A stretch of 64,000 bases of DNA from SIG480 sp045539475 (GTDB taxonomy: Bacteria; Bacillota; Clostridia; Oscillospirales; JAAYXM01). Position numbers and translations under genes: made by a program. This document shows, piece after piece, positions 1 through 7,635 of this stretch (position 1 is its first letter; the number at the start of each line of letters is the position of its first letter). The notes under the pieces were generated by a model, which saw only the letters and a program-made list of their open reading frames with translations, did no database searches and had not been told where the DNA came from. The stretch is taken from positions 16,758 through 80,757 of the forward strand of contig JAZQFJ010000003.1 of NCBI GenBank assembly GCA_045539475.1, in the 5' to 3' direction.

Positions 1-1
1 C

Positions 2-412
2 TCTCTTCTCATCAAGAACTCTATTGATTACATCATGACAAGCAGCGCATCGAAGGTATCTCTTACCAAAGCGAGCAAGCAAGCGATGATGTCGGAACGG
101 TCGTTTACAACAAAATTCAAAACAACGGTCGGGCAGACCGCCCACAATTACCTTCTGAACGTAAGAATCAGCAATGCTTTCCGCCTTCTTCGCCGCACCG
201 ATATGTCAATCAATGATATTTCGGATATGTGCGGATTTGCAAACAGCGGACATTTTATCCGTCTGTCAATGAAGCTTCTTGGTGCTTCTCCTTCGGATAT
301 ACGCAGCTATGTCCGTGAATGGGACAGTGCGTATTCAGACGAGATGGAAAACCGCCATCAGCTTGCGGCGCTTTTGAACTCCTTCAAGCGCGATGATGAC
401 GCAGACTCTTAA
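2..412 (+). CDS. AraC-family transcriptional regulator, 3' part
   Basis: The reading frame is open to the left edge, so the gene starts outside the window; the first ATG at 35 is probably internal. What remains is the C-terminal double helix-turn-helix of an AraC/XylS regulator. Visible are the first helix pair (SLTKASKQAMMSERSFTTKF), the linker, and the second helix pair with SINDISDMCGF followed by GASPSDIR. This domain binds DNA; the ligand-sensing N-terminus is not visible. The final residues FKRDDDADS lie beyond the usual domain end and match the tail of the PIN toxin at 1126-1554, because a 20-bp sequence is repeated there. The target is unknown. Confidence 0.8.
   Translation, partial: SLLIKNSIDYIMTSSASKVSLTKASKQAMMSERSFTTKFKTTVGQTAHNYLLNVRISNAFRLLRRTDMSINDISDMCGFANSGHFIRLSMKLLGASPSDIRSYVREWDSAYSDEMENRHQLAALLNSFKRDDDADS
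386..405 (+). repeat. 20-bp direct repeat, left copy
   Basis: AAGCGCGATGATGACGCAGA is present exactly here and again at 1528-1547. Both copies lie in the same reading frame at the extreme 3' end of a gene and encode KRDDDAD just before the stop. The pair brackets the RelB-PIN module. Confidence 0.9.
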
Positions 413-430
413 AATACATTACGATAATAG

Positions 431-458
431 CAAAGGGGACCTCTTGCGGTCCCCTTTG
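431..458 (+). terminator. Hairpin after the AraC gene
   Basis: An 11-bp perfect stem (CAAAGGGGACC with GGTCCCCTTTG) closes a 6-nt loop 18 bases after the AraC stop. There is no good T-run after it, so it may be a weak or factor-assisted terminator. Confidence 0.5.
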
Positions 459-747
459 AAACCCCACGCTTTTGCCGCTAGATAAAGCAGCGGATAAATT
501 AAGCGCTCATTATGCCGTCGATGCTAAATGGAAAACTGCGTTTTCCGCGCATCCCCGTATGCATAATTTCGCTGTAATTTATTTCCGCTTGGCTTTATAG
601 GCGGCTTTTTCGATGCCGATACGCCCCCGCGTCATTCTGAACGAAGTGAAGAATCTCCCTCTTTTTCGTGCTGACAAGTCTCTGCTCTTATGTATATTTT
701 CTGTTTATTCAGCTAAAATAACTCTGTAAGATTATTTCGTTTTATAT
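459..747. other. Non-coding stretch, no gene seen
   Basis: No credible coding frame with a start and ribosome site was found. Bases 631-657 (GTCATTCTGAACGAAGTGAA onward) resemble a phrase I recall as a dispersed intergenic repeat in gut Clostridia; only one copy lies in this window, so the assignment rests on recall. Confidence 0.4.
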
Positions 748-804
748 AAAATAAAACCTTATAGGTTTTATTTTATTGACATTTACAGCAAAATTGTATA
801 TACT
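748..804 (+). promoter_or_regulatory. Promoter and palindromic operator of the RelB-PIN module
   Basis: TTGACA (776-781) and TATACT (799-804) are 17 bases apart. Directly upstream is a perfect 12-bp inverted repeat, AAAATAAAACCT (748-759) and AGGTTTTATTTT (763-774), with a 3-nt centre. An operator beside the -35 box fits autorepression by the antitoxin, which is usual for RelB/DinJ modules. Confidence 0.75.
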
Positions 805-827
805 ATTATTACAAGGAGGTGCTTGAT

Positions 828-1121
828 ATGGCACAAGCAACATTCAGTGTAAGAATGGACGAAGGTTTGAAGCGGCAGTTTGACACTTTGTGTGCTGACT
901 TTGGAATGAATGCAACCACCGCATTTAATGTCTTTGCAAAGGCAGTTGTGAGAGAAAGAAGAATTCCTTTTGAAATTGCATCTCCGTCAAAAGCTGCAAG
1001 CTTATCAGACGGAAGAACAGCTTTCTTTAGCCTTCGCCAGCAAGCAAAAGACAATGGTGTTCAGGATCTTACTCTTGATGAAATAAATGCAGAAATTCAT
1101 GATGCACGCTACGGGGGATGA
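828..1121 (+). CDS. RelB/DinJ-family antitoxin
   Basis: A 97-residue protein. The N-terminus (ATFSVRMDEGLKRQFDTLCADFGMNATTAFNVFAKAVVRE) is a typical RelB/DinJ ribbon-helix-helix, which dimerises and binds the operator upstream; the C-terminal half should wrap the toxin. I start at ATG 828, eight bases after AGGAGG; an upstream in-frame GTG at 819 overlaps that ribosome site and is unlikely. The stop lies 4 bases before the start of the PIN toxin, so the two are probably translationally coupled. A RelB-type antitoxin usually pairs with RelE/YafQ; pairing with a PIN toxin is less common but known. Confidence 0.85.
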   Translation: MAQATFSVRMDEGLKRQFDTLCADFGMNATTAFNVFAKAVVRERRIPFEIASPSKAASLSDGRTAFFSLRQQAKDNGVQDLTLDEINAEIHDARYGG

Positions 1122-1125
1122 ATGC

Positions 1126-1554
1126 ATGAAATGCTATGCGGTAATTGATACAAATGTTTTGGTTTCCGCCCTGCTTTCAAGCCATAATAATGCTGCAACA
1201 GTTCAGGTAGTGGATAAAATATTTTCAGAAGAGTTTGTTCCCTTATACAGTACAGAAATTATAGCTGAATATAACGCTGCTCTGCACCGCAAAAAGTTTA
1301 AATTTTCAGACGATTCAATAAACATTTTATTGTCCGTTATCGAACAGAACGGGATTTTCGTCTTTCCCAATGCATCGGGTGAAATCTTGCCGGATATGAA
1401 AAATCTTCCATTCTATGAGGCGGTTTTAGAAAAGCAGAATAAAGACGCATATCTCGTCACGGGAAACATTAAACATTTTCCGCGAAAACCGTTTGTTGTT
1501 ACTCCGAATCAGCTCTTGGAGATTTTTAAGCGCGATGATGACGCAGATATGTGA
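1126..1554 (+). CDS. PIN-domain toxin, probable RNase
   Basis: A 142-residue PIN-fold protein. The first acidic residue is in YAVIDTNVLVSALL, a Glu lies in TEIIAEYNAAL, and a late acidic cluster is KQNKDAYLVTGNIKHF; together these form the usual Mg-binding nuclease site. It resembles the single-domain PIN toxins found in type II systems. The start at ATG 1126 follows GGGGGA by seven bases; an in-frame start at 1087 would lie inside the antitoxin gene. The last eight residues (KRDDDADM) are not part of the fold and come from the 20-bp repeat shared with the upstream AraC gene. Confidence 0.82.
   Translation: MKCYAVIDTNVLVSALLSSHNNAATVQVVDKIFSEEFVPLYSTEIIAEYNAALHRKKFKFSDDSINILLSVIEQNGIFVFPNASGEILPDMKNLPFYEAVLEKQNKDAYLVTGNIKHFPRKPFVVTPNQLLEIFKRDDDADM
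1528..1547 (+). repeat. 20-bp direct repeat, right copy
   Basis: Exact second copy of the 386-405 repeat, inside the last codons of the PIN toxin gene. Confidence 0.9.
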
Positions 1555-1566
1555 ATAACTTGAGGA

Positions 1567-1606
1567 GCAGGGTTCGTCCGGATTTGGACGAACCCTGCTG
1601 TGTTTT
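1567..1606 (+). terminator. Intrinsic terminator of the RelB-PIN operon
   Basis: A 13-bp perfect stem (1567-1579 with 1586-1598) and a 6-nt loop are followed by TGTGTTTT, 12 bases after the toxin stop. Confidence 0.85.
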
Positions 1607-1616
1607 ATAATGAATT

Positions 1617-1642
1617 TCTCCACCGCCGAATGGTGGTGGAGA
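1617..1642 (-). terminator. Terminator hairpin of the leftward secreted-protein gene
   Basis: An 11-bp stem with one G-U pair (1617-1627 with 1632-1642) lies 22 bases beyond the stop of the leftward gene at 1665, facing the convergent toxin terminator. Confidence 0.6.
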
Positions 1643-1664
1643 GGTTGATTACAGAATACTGTGT

Positions 1665-4157
1665 TTATTTATCTGTTATAAGTGTGCCGTTTGCAAGGAT
1701 TGCATATCCTTTTATATCGGTTGCATTATCGTCATTTATAATAGTGAACTGGTTATCCTTGCTTGACATTGCATATCTCTTGGTACCGAGCATGATGCCC
1801 TTTTCAACTGCGCGGTCTAAGCCTACGAACTCTGCCATTACTGCTTTGTCTGTTGTTCCTCCAACATCAAGGATGTCTATGATAATGCGCATTGTGTCAC
1901 CAACATAGGTCGGGGCGTTGTCTCCGTAAACTGCCGTTACCGTGCAAGTTTCCCAAGCTTTGAAGGTGTATTCCGAATTAAGGCTTACGATTTCGGTGTT
2001 ATCGTTTTCATCGGTCTTTGTCCACCACTTGAATACTCTATCTCCGGTTGCAATGCACTCAACGGTATCGCCATATTTTACTTTTGCAGAGCTTCCGCCG
2101 TTTACTGTGCCGTTTACTGCAGTTACATCGATATCAGGCACAAGAAGTTCATACTGTGCAACAAAGATTTCCGTTCCGGAAATTTCAGGAGCAAGAGCTC
2201 CCTCTCCGTAGGCTACGCCAGAGCCGTAATGTGCCCAGTGTTCTGCCTTTCCATAGCCGGTCATTGACGGAAGTGCCGGCATTTTGCCACCTTCGATCGT
2301 CACATCAAGAAGCTGACCGTTGTAGTTATAAAACTCAGCCTTGTTCTCTGCCGTTCCGCTTATCGGCTCGTAAACTGCGATGAGGTATGTTGTTACCCCA
2401 ACCATTGGATAAACCTTAACTGTCTCGCCGGGGATAATCTGTCTTTTATCCGTTGCCCCCTTCGCCCAGTAAAGGAATTTGTAGCCTTCGGGAGTTCCGA
2501 TATCTTCAATTTCAATGGAAGCAGTTCCGTTGTACGCTACTTTAATTTCGTCCGCAGGCTCTCCTTTCTTACTATCGGTAAAATATTTCAAAACCTGAAC
2601 GGTTTTATCTCCGATAATGGCATAATCTTCGTCTGCTTTTACATCACTGAATGCTTTAGTCATTTCAGCATCGTTTACAGTAAGCGTTACTGATGCAGGA
2701 TATCCATTGACATCTGCAGTTATTGTCGCAACGCCGGGTTCTTCCGCGGTGATTGTGTTATTGGCTATATTAACAGAGATAACATCGCTGTTCAAAGATT
2801 CAAGCTTTGTTACATCAACATCGTCAATCGGCTTACCGGTTGCACTGTCATTTACTTTGAAGTTAAGCTGTACACTATCTTTTACCTCAAAAACAGCATT
2901 TCCTGCATCAATGCTTGCAACGGGATAGCCCTTAACACCGGTTAAATCACTGCTACCGGAGAGAGTCAGACTTATAGGGCGGACATAACCTAAGTCCTGA
3001 TATGAAGTACTACCTATAACATTATTGTTTTCAGTTCCGTTAATGCTTTCAAATACGAGATAGTATTCTCCGGGATTATTTGCTTCGAACACGGTCTCTT
3101 TGGTGTCGCTTGCCGTATGTTTCACACCGAAATCAACTTCAGGGATAACCGGCTCTTGCTCGCTTAAAAGAGTTTCAAGATCCCCTGTGTTTTCAAAAAG
3201 ATACATCGCAGCACTTGTGCTGTTACGTTTCATCCAATAATCAAGTGTCAAATAATACGTTCCCTCTTTTGGAATGCGTATTTTAAAAGCCACATAACTT
3301 CCCTTTTGATGTAACTGGAAATACGGCGCACCATCCTGCCAAGCAATCGCTCTCGTCCCTGTTGCGTTAAGAGAATCAAACTGTACTCTACCACCGCTGT
3401 TTTCGTATGTAATCGCTATGTCAGGACTTGGGGTGTCTTCATCTTGCGGATCTGCTTTTAAATAAGTATAATCAGCTTCACTGAATGAATAAACTGCTTT
3501 TACATCACTGTAAGTCGGCTCGACATAAGAAAATGTAAGTGAAGTCGGGAACATTCTGTATTTCAGACTACCATTTACATCATATGCTTCTGAAAGTACA
3601 AAAATAACAAGATATTTCTCGTTCGCAGTCAAAGATACAGAATCTTTAGAGGTTACGGGGTTCTCATCATTCGTTTTGTTACTGTTATAACAGACACCAG
3701 AGAAAATCTTACCGTCTACTCCGTCAATAACCTTCGAAATGTCAATGTCTTCCGTAAGCGAAACTACATAAACATTACCAATTCCACCATTAGAATATTT
3801 GAAATAATCATATTCAACTTTATAGTCTCCCGTCGCCGGTGCGTTGAACTCAAACGCAACATACTCTTTCTCGGCACTCGACTTAATCGCCACTCCTTGA
3901 TAAGATTCACTAAACTCAGCGCCTAAACCTGCACTTTTCTCATAAAATTGCCAAACATCGCCATAGGAAAGAGAAGTATTATTTACTTGCTTTCCATTGT
4001 TATCCGGAGCCATGGCAAACTCATAAAAATTAATACTAAAATCATTCGTTCCCTCCGCCGTTGTGGCAAATGCCGACGGGATCAGCGCGAGCATCATGCA
4101 CAGGATGAGCGCTACGCACAAGATGCGCGAAAGCTTTGTTTTAATCTGTCTTTTCAT
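1665..4157 (-). CDS. Large secreted protein with Ig-like and bacterial repeat domains
   Basis: An 830-residue exported protein of unknown role. Residues 1-32 form a classic signal peptide (Lys-rich start, hydrophobic core, ending PSAFA). The first 400 residues contain two similar beta-rich carbohydrate-module-like segments, each with phrases such as GDYKVEYDY and GTYYLTLDYW. Residues of about 405-495 form a Big_2-like Ig domain (SLNSDVISVN, TAEEPGVATITADV). Residues 560-760 hold InlB/bacterial-repeat-like modules rich in W, Y and G. There is no SLH domain, sortase motif or lipobox, so the protein is either released or held by an unrecognised C-terminus. The ribosome site AAGGAGGA lies upstream of ATG 4157. 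Confidence 0.75.
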   Translation of the reverse strand: MKRQIKTKLSRILCVALILCMMLALIPSAFATTAEGTNDFSINFYEFAMAPDNNGKQVNNTSLSYGDVWQFYEKSAGLGAEFSESYQGVAIKSSAEKEYVAFEFNAPATGDYKVEYDYFKYSNGGIGNVYVVSLTEDIDISKVIDGVDGKIFSGVCYNSNKTNDENPVTSKDSVSLTANEKYLVIFVLSEAYDVNGSLKYRMFPTSLTFSYVEPTYSDVKAVYSFSEADYTYLKADPQDEDTPSPDIAITYENSGGRVQFDSLNATGTRAIAWQDGAPYFQLHQKGSYVAFKIRIPKEGTYYLTLDYWMKRNSTSAAMYLFENTGDLETLLSEQEPVIPEVDFGVKHTASDTKETVFEANNPGEYYLVFESINGTENNNVIGSTSYQDLGYVRPISLTLSGSSDLTGVKGYPVASIDAGNAVFEVKDSVQLNFKVNDSATGKPIDDVDVTKLESLNSDVISVNIANNTITAEEPGVATITADVNGYPASVTLTVNDAEMTKAFSDVKADEDYAIIGDKTVQVLKYFTDSKKGEPADEIKVAYNGTASIEIEDIGTPEGYKFLYWAKGATDKRQIIPGETVKVYPMVGVTTYLIAVYEPISGTAENKAEFYNYNGQLLDVTIEGGKMPALPSMTGYGKAEHWAHYGSGVAYGEGALAPEISGTEIFVAQYELLVPDIDVTAVNGTVNGGSSAKVKYGDTVECIATGDRVFKWWTKTDENDNTEIVSLNSEYTFKAWETCTVTAVYGDNAPTYVGDTMRIIIDILDVGGTTDKAVMAEFVGLDRAVEKGIMLGTKRYAMSSKDNQFTIINDDNATDIKGYAILANGTLITDK

Positions 4158-4341
4158 ATGGATATTCCTCCTTGAAATTTTAACTATATGTTAAATATAG
4201 CAGATTAAAACGCATTTTTAAAGTGGTTTTGGTCACTTTTGCCGGATTATATAATAGAAAAGAAACAAAGTCTGAGAGAATTCAGATTTTGTTTCAAGAT
4301 AATAGAAAATATAATTTCTTTTTGCCCGATTATGTAATGAC

Positions 4342-4370
4342 TTTACTGCCGTTTTGTAGTATTATATAAA
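4342..4370 (+). promoter_or_regulatory. Probable promoter of the TIM-barrel gene
   Basis: TTTACT (4342-4347) and TATAAA (4365-4370) are 17 bases apart, 27 bases before the start codon. A second possible pair, shifted by 13 bases, overlaps it, so the exact boxes are uncertain. Confidence 0.5.
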
Positions 4371-4397
4371 TAATTATAAAATAAAGGAAGCGTTAGT

Positions 4398-5189
4398 ATG
4401 TATAAGATAGGAAGATCCGGAGGCTACGGACTTGATATTTCCGATGAGGGCTTTGCCTCGGTTAAAGAAAGCGGAATGAATTTTCTGGAATACAGTGCCG
4501 GCAGAGAGCCGTATGTTGAGGCACGCGATTTTGCAAAGCTTGCAAACAAGTATGACATAAAATTGTGGACATGCCACCTTCCGTACCGCCCGTATGAAAG
4601 AGGGGACGCTTCTTCTCCCAATCGTGAGATCAGAAAAGCCGCCTTTTCTCGTTTTTCTGAGGAAATAAAGAAAGCCGCATCCGTTGGCATTGATAAGATT
4701 GTTCATCATCCCGGCACACCGTTTCCTGATGAAAGCGAGCGTCCGGAACGCCTTAAATATGCAGCGGAATTCGCAAGCGAGCTTGCAGAGCTTGCCGCAC
4801 GCGAGGGCGCGGTTGTTGCAGTTGAGGATATGCCGCATTGCATCGGAAGAAGCATCGACGAGCTTGAAACAATTCTCAGTGCCAACGACAAGCTTCGTAT
4901 CTGCTTTGATGCAAACCATCTTCTCAACGATACGCACAGCGATTTTATCAACCGCCTCGGCGATAAGATTATTACCGTGCATTTCTCGGATTATGATTTT
5001 ATTGAGGAACGCCACTGGGTTCCGACAGACGGAAAGATTGACTGGGTGCCGCTTATCAAAAAGCTTTACGGCGCAGGATACAATGGTCCGTGGATGTACG
5101 AGTGCAGCCTGAGAGGAAGAACGGACGAGGATTTCTATAAGCTCGCCGCGGGGATACTTAAAGAAGCGGGAGTTCCCGAAAATATGTAA
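4398..5189 (+). CDS. Sugar phosphate isomerase/epimerase-like TIM-barrel protein
   Basis: A 263-residue xylose-isomerase-like TIM barrel. Metal-site residues are visible in order: a Glu in VAVEDMPH, the Asp in CFDANHL, His in VHFSDYD, and a Glu near the C-terminus in WMYECSLRG. Such enzymes isomerise or epimerise sugars or related polyols using a divalent metal; the exact substrate cannot be read from the sequence. The length fits the family. It stands alone between its own promoter and a strong palindromic terminator. The ribosome site is AAGGAAG. Confidence 0.8.
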   Translation: MYKIGRSGGYGLDISDEGFASVKESGMNFLEYSAGREPYVEARDFAKLANKYDIKLWTCHLPYRPYERGDASSPNREIRKAAFSRFSEEIKKAASVGIDKIVHHPGTPFPDESERPERLKYAAEFASELAELAAREGAVVAVEDMPHCIGRSIDELETILSANDKLRICFDANHLLNDTHSDFINRLGDKIITVHFSDYDFIEERHWVPTDGKIDWVPLIKKLYGAGYNGPWMYECSLRGRTDEDFYKLAAGILKEAGVPENM

Positions 5190-5200
5190 AAATAAGCAGG

Positions 5201-5240
5201 GATTGTAGCAAAATGCATTTTGCTACAATCCTTTACTTTA
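5201..5240 (+). terminator. Terminator, perfect 32-bp palindrome
   Basis: Bases 5201-5232 read identically on both strands (GGATTGTAGCAAAA, centre TGCA, then the complement). TTTACTTT follows. The stem resembles the hairpin at 20421-20459. Confidence 0.75.
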
Positions 5241-5290
5241 TAAATATTAGCATTTTTCTCAACATTTTTCAATTTTCTCAATAATTGTTA

Positions 5291-5319
5291 TTGACCTTGC
5301 GTAAAATAAATGTTATTAT
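5291..5319 (+). promoter_or_regulatory. Promoter of nfnAB
   Basis: TTGACC (5291-5296) and TATTAT (5314-5319) with a 17-base spacer lie 44 bases before the nfnA start. Confidence 0.65.
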
Positions 5320-5363
5320 AATATAGTTAAAAAAATAACAAAATGTATCAAGGCAGGGATAGT

Positions 5364-6206
5364 ATGTATAAGATTCTGAAAAAAGAGTATCTCAATCCCA
5401 CAGTTGTGCGGATGGAGGTTTCGGCGCCTGAGGTCGCCCGCCGTGCGGATGCCGGTCAGTTTATTATTCTCCGCGCAACGGAGGACGGAGAGCGCATGCC
5501 TCTCACCGTTGCGGATTACGACAGAGAAAAAGGCACGGTTACGATAATTTTCCAGGTTGTCGGCGCTACGACGGAAACGCTCCGTCATCTTGAAGAGGGC
5601 GATTATATTGCCGATTTTGCAGGTCCGCTCGGCAGGAAGACAGAGACCGAGGGGCTTTCCTCCGTTGCTGTTGTCGGCGGCGGTGTCGGAAGCGCGATTG
5701 CATATCCTGTTGCAAAGAAGCTTCACGCTCAGGGAGCAAAGGTTGACGCTATCGTCGGCTTCCGCACACGTGATCTTGTTATTCTTGAGAATGAATTTCG
5801 CGCTGCAAGCTCTGAGCTTCACATTATGACCGACGACGGCACATACGGTGAGCGCGGGCTTGTTACCGAGGTTCTTGAAAACCTCATCAAGGCAGGCAGA
5901 AAGTATGACGAAGTTATCGCCATCGGTCCGCTTCCGATGATGAAGTTTGTTTCTCTTCTCACGAAGAAATATGATATCAAAACCGTTGTAAGCATGAACC
6001 CGATTATGATTGACGGCACGGGAATGTGTGGCTGCTGCCGCCTTACTGTCGGCGGGAAAACGAAGTTTGCGTGCGTTGACGGCCCTGAGTTTGACGGACA
6101 CCTCGTTGACTTTGACGAGGCGATACGCCGCAGCCGTATGTACAGCGATTTTGAATCACATTCACGCGAAGAGACGTGCAATCTCTTCAAAAAGGAGGTT
6201 GAGTAA
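5364..6206 (+). CDS. nfnA: NfnA-like ferredoxin-NAD(P)+ reductase subunit
   Basis: A 280-residue FAD/[2Fe-2S] protein of the dihydroorotate-dehydrogenase electron-transfer type. A flavin-binding barrel (RMPLTVADYD) is followed by a nucleotide-binding fold (SVAVVGGGVGSAIAYPVAKKL). The C-terminal cluster cysteines lie in DGTGMCGCCRLTVGG and the later KFACVDGPEFDGH. With the next gene it forms the NADH-dependent ferredoxin:NADP oxidoreductase, which in anaerobes can bifurcate electrons between NADPH, NAD and ferredoxin. I chose ATG 5364, five bases after an AGGGAT ribosome site, over the earlier ATG 5343. The gene is two bases upstream of nfnB. Confidence 0.88.
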   Translation: MYKILKKEYLNPTVVRMEVSAPEVARRADAGQFIILRATEDGERMPLTVADYDREKGTVTIIFQVVGATTETLRHLEEGDYIADFAGPLGRKTETEGLSSVAVVGGGVGSAIAYPVAKKLHAQGAKVDAIVGFRTRDLVILENEFRAASSELHIMTDDGTYGERGLVTEVLENLIKAGRKYDEVIAIGPLPMMKFVSLLTKKYDIKTVVSMNPIMIDGTGMCGCCRLTVGGKTKFACVDGPEFDGHLVDFDEAIRRSRMYSDFESHSREETCNLFKKEVE

Positions 6207-6208
6207 TC

Positions 6209-7585
6209 ATGGCAAATATGTCTCCGAAAAAGAATCCCATGCCGCAGCAGGAGCCTTGCGTGCGCTGCAAAAACTTTGATGAGGTTGCGCTCGGATATAC
6301 GGAAGAACAGGCAATTGACGAAGCAAAACGCTGTCTTAACTGCAAAACCCGTCCGTGCGTTGCCGGATGCCCCGTTGCGGTGCAGATTCCGGAATTTATC
6401 GCACGCGTCGCCGAGGGTGATTTTGACGGCGCATATAAAATAATAACGGAAACCAACTCTCTCCCCGCAGTTTGCGGAAGAGTCTGCCCGCAGGAAACGC
6501 AGTGCGAATCAAAATGCGTTCGCGGGATAAAGGGTGAGTCTGTCGGAATAGGCCGCCTTGAGCGCTTTGTTGCCGACTGGCATATGAAAAACGTGAAAAC
6601 CGAAGCAAAAAAGATAGAGAAAAACGGACATCGCGTTGCCGTTATCGGCGCGGGTCCTTCCGGTCTCTCTTGCGCCGGAAGCCTTGCCGCGCGCGGTTAT
6701 GACGTGACTATCTTTGAGGCACTTCACGTTGCCGGCGGCGTTCTGTCCTACGGTATTCCGGAATTCCGCCTCCCCGGAGAAGTTGTAAAGCACGAGATTG
6801 ACGAGCTTCGCGCTTTGGGCGTTGAAATTAAAACTAATATGATAATCGGAAAGACTATGCTTATTGACGAGCTGTTTGAAGAAGGCTATGAAGCAGTGTT
6901 CATCGGCTCGGGCGCAGGTCTTCCGAAGTTTATGAACATCCCCGGCGAGAACTTAAACGGCGTTTACTCCGCAAACGAATTCCTCACCCGCATAAATCTT
7001 ATGGGTGCATACAAAGAGGACTCCAAAACCCCGATTATGCACGCAAAGCACGTTTGCGTTGTCGGTGGCGGAAACGTTGCAATGGATGCGGCGCGCTCGG
7101 CAAAAAGAACGGGGGCGGATGTCACGCTTGTTTACCGCCGCACGGCAAACGAGCTTCCCGCACGTAAGGAGGAGGTTGAACACGCACTTGAAGAAGGAAT
7201 CAAGTTTGAGTTCCTTACCTCTCCGATTTCGATAAACGGTGACGGCGCGGTTTCATCAATCACTTGTGACAGAATGCGCCTTTCCGATCCGGACGAATCC
7301 GGAAGAAGACGCCCGATGGTTATCGAAAACAGCGAGTTTGACATAGAGTGCGACTGCGTTATTATGTCAATCGGAACATCTCCGAACCCGCTTATCGCAT
7401 CTTCCACAGACGGACTTGATACCCAGAAATGGGGCGGTATCGTTGCCGATGAGGTCGGCAAAACAAGCCGCGATATGGTCTGGGCAGGCGGAGATGCCGT
7501 AACAGGCGCCGCGACGGTAATTCTCGCAATGGGTGCCGGAAAAACCGCCGCCGAAGAAATCGACAAAGCGATAATGGGCAAATAG
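6209..7585 (+). CDS. nfnB: NfnB-like / glutamate synthase small-chain-type oxidoreductase
   Basis: A 458-residue flavoprotein. The N-terminus carries cysteine clusters for two [4Fe-4S] centres (CVRCKNF, CLNCKTRPCVAGCPV, then CGRVCPQETQCESKC). A first dinucleotide fold is VAVIGAGPSGLSCAG and a second is VCVVGGGNVAMDAARSA, followed by a late FAD motif WAGGDAVTGAATV. It binds FAD and NADPH. The length matches NfnB and GltA-type homologues. Pairing with the adjacent 2Fe-2S subunit argues for NfnB rather than a glutamate synthase subunit, since no large glutamate synthase chain is nearby. AAGGAGGT precedes the ATG. Confidence 0.88.
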   Translation: MANMSPKKNPMPQQEPCVRCKNFDEVALGYTEEQAIDEAKRCLNCKTRPCVAGCPVAVQIPEFIARVAEGDFDGAYKIITETNSLPAVCGRVCPQETQCESKCVRGIKGESVGIGRLERFVADWHMKNVKTEAKKIEKNGHRVAVIGAGPSGLSCAGSLAARGYDVTIFEALHVAGGVLSYGIPEFRLPGEVVKHEIDELRALGVEIKTNMIIGKTMLIDELFEEGYEAVFIGSGAGLPKFMNIPGENLNGVYSANEFLTRINLMGAYKEDSKTPIMHAKHVCVVGGGNVAMDAARSAKRTGADVTLVYRRTANELPARKEEVEHALEEGIKFEFLTSPISINGDGAVSSITCDRMRLSDPDESGRRRPMVIENSEFDIECDCVIMSIGTSPNPLIASSTDGLDTQKWGGIVADEVGKTSRDMVWAGGDAVTGAATVILAMGAGKTAAEEIDKAIMGK

Positions 7586-7595
7586 AATATAATGG

Positions 7596-7623
7596 AATCA
7601 GCCGCCTTGCCGGGCGGCTGATT
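7596..7623. terminator. Bidirectional terminator between nfnB and degV
   Basis: An 11-bp perfect stem (AATCAGCCGCC with GGCGGCTGATT) and a 6-nt loop sit between convergent genes, with T-rich flanks on both sides. Confidence 0.8.
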
Positions 7624-7635
7624 TGTTATGTCTTT

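Noticed and set aside
4374..5015. Long minus-strand frame opposite the TIM-barrel gene
   Set aside because: It mirrors a well-supported gene, has no ribosome site and an implausible residue composition.
5316..6101. Long minus-strand frame opposite nfnA
   Set aside because: A shadow of the conserved nfnA gene with no start signals or recognisable domain.
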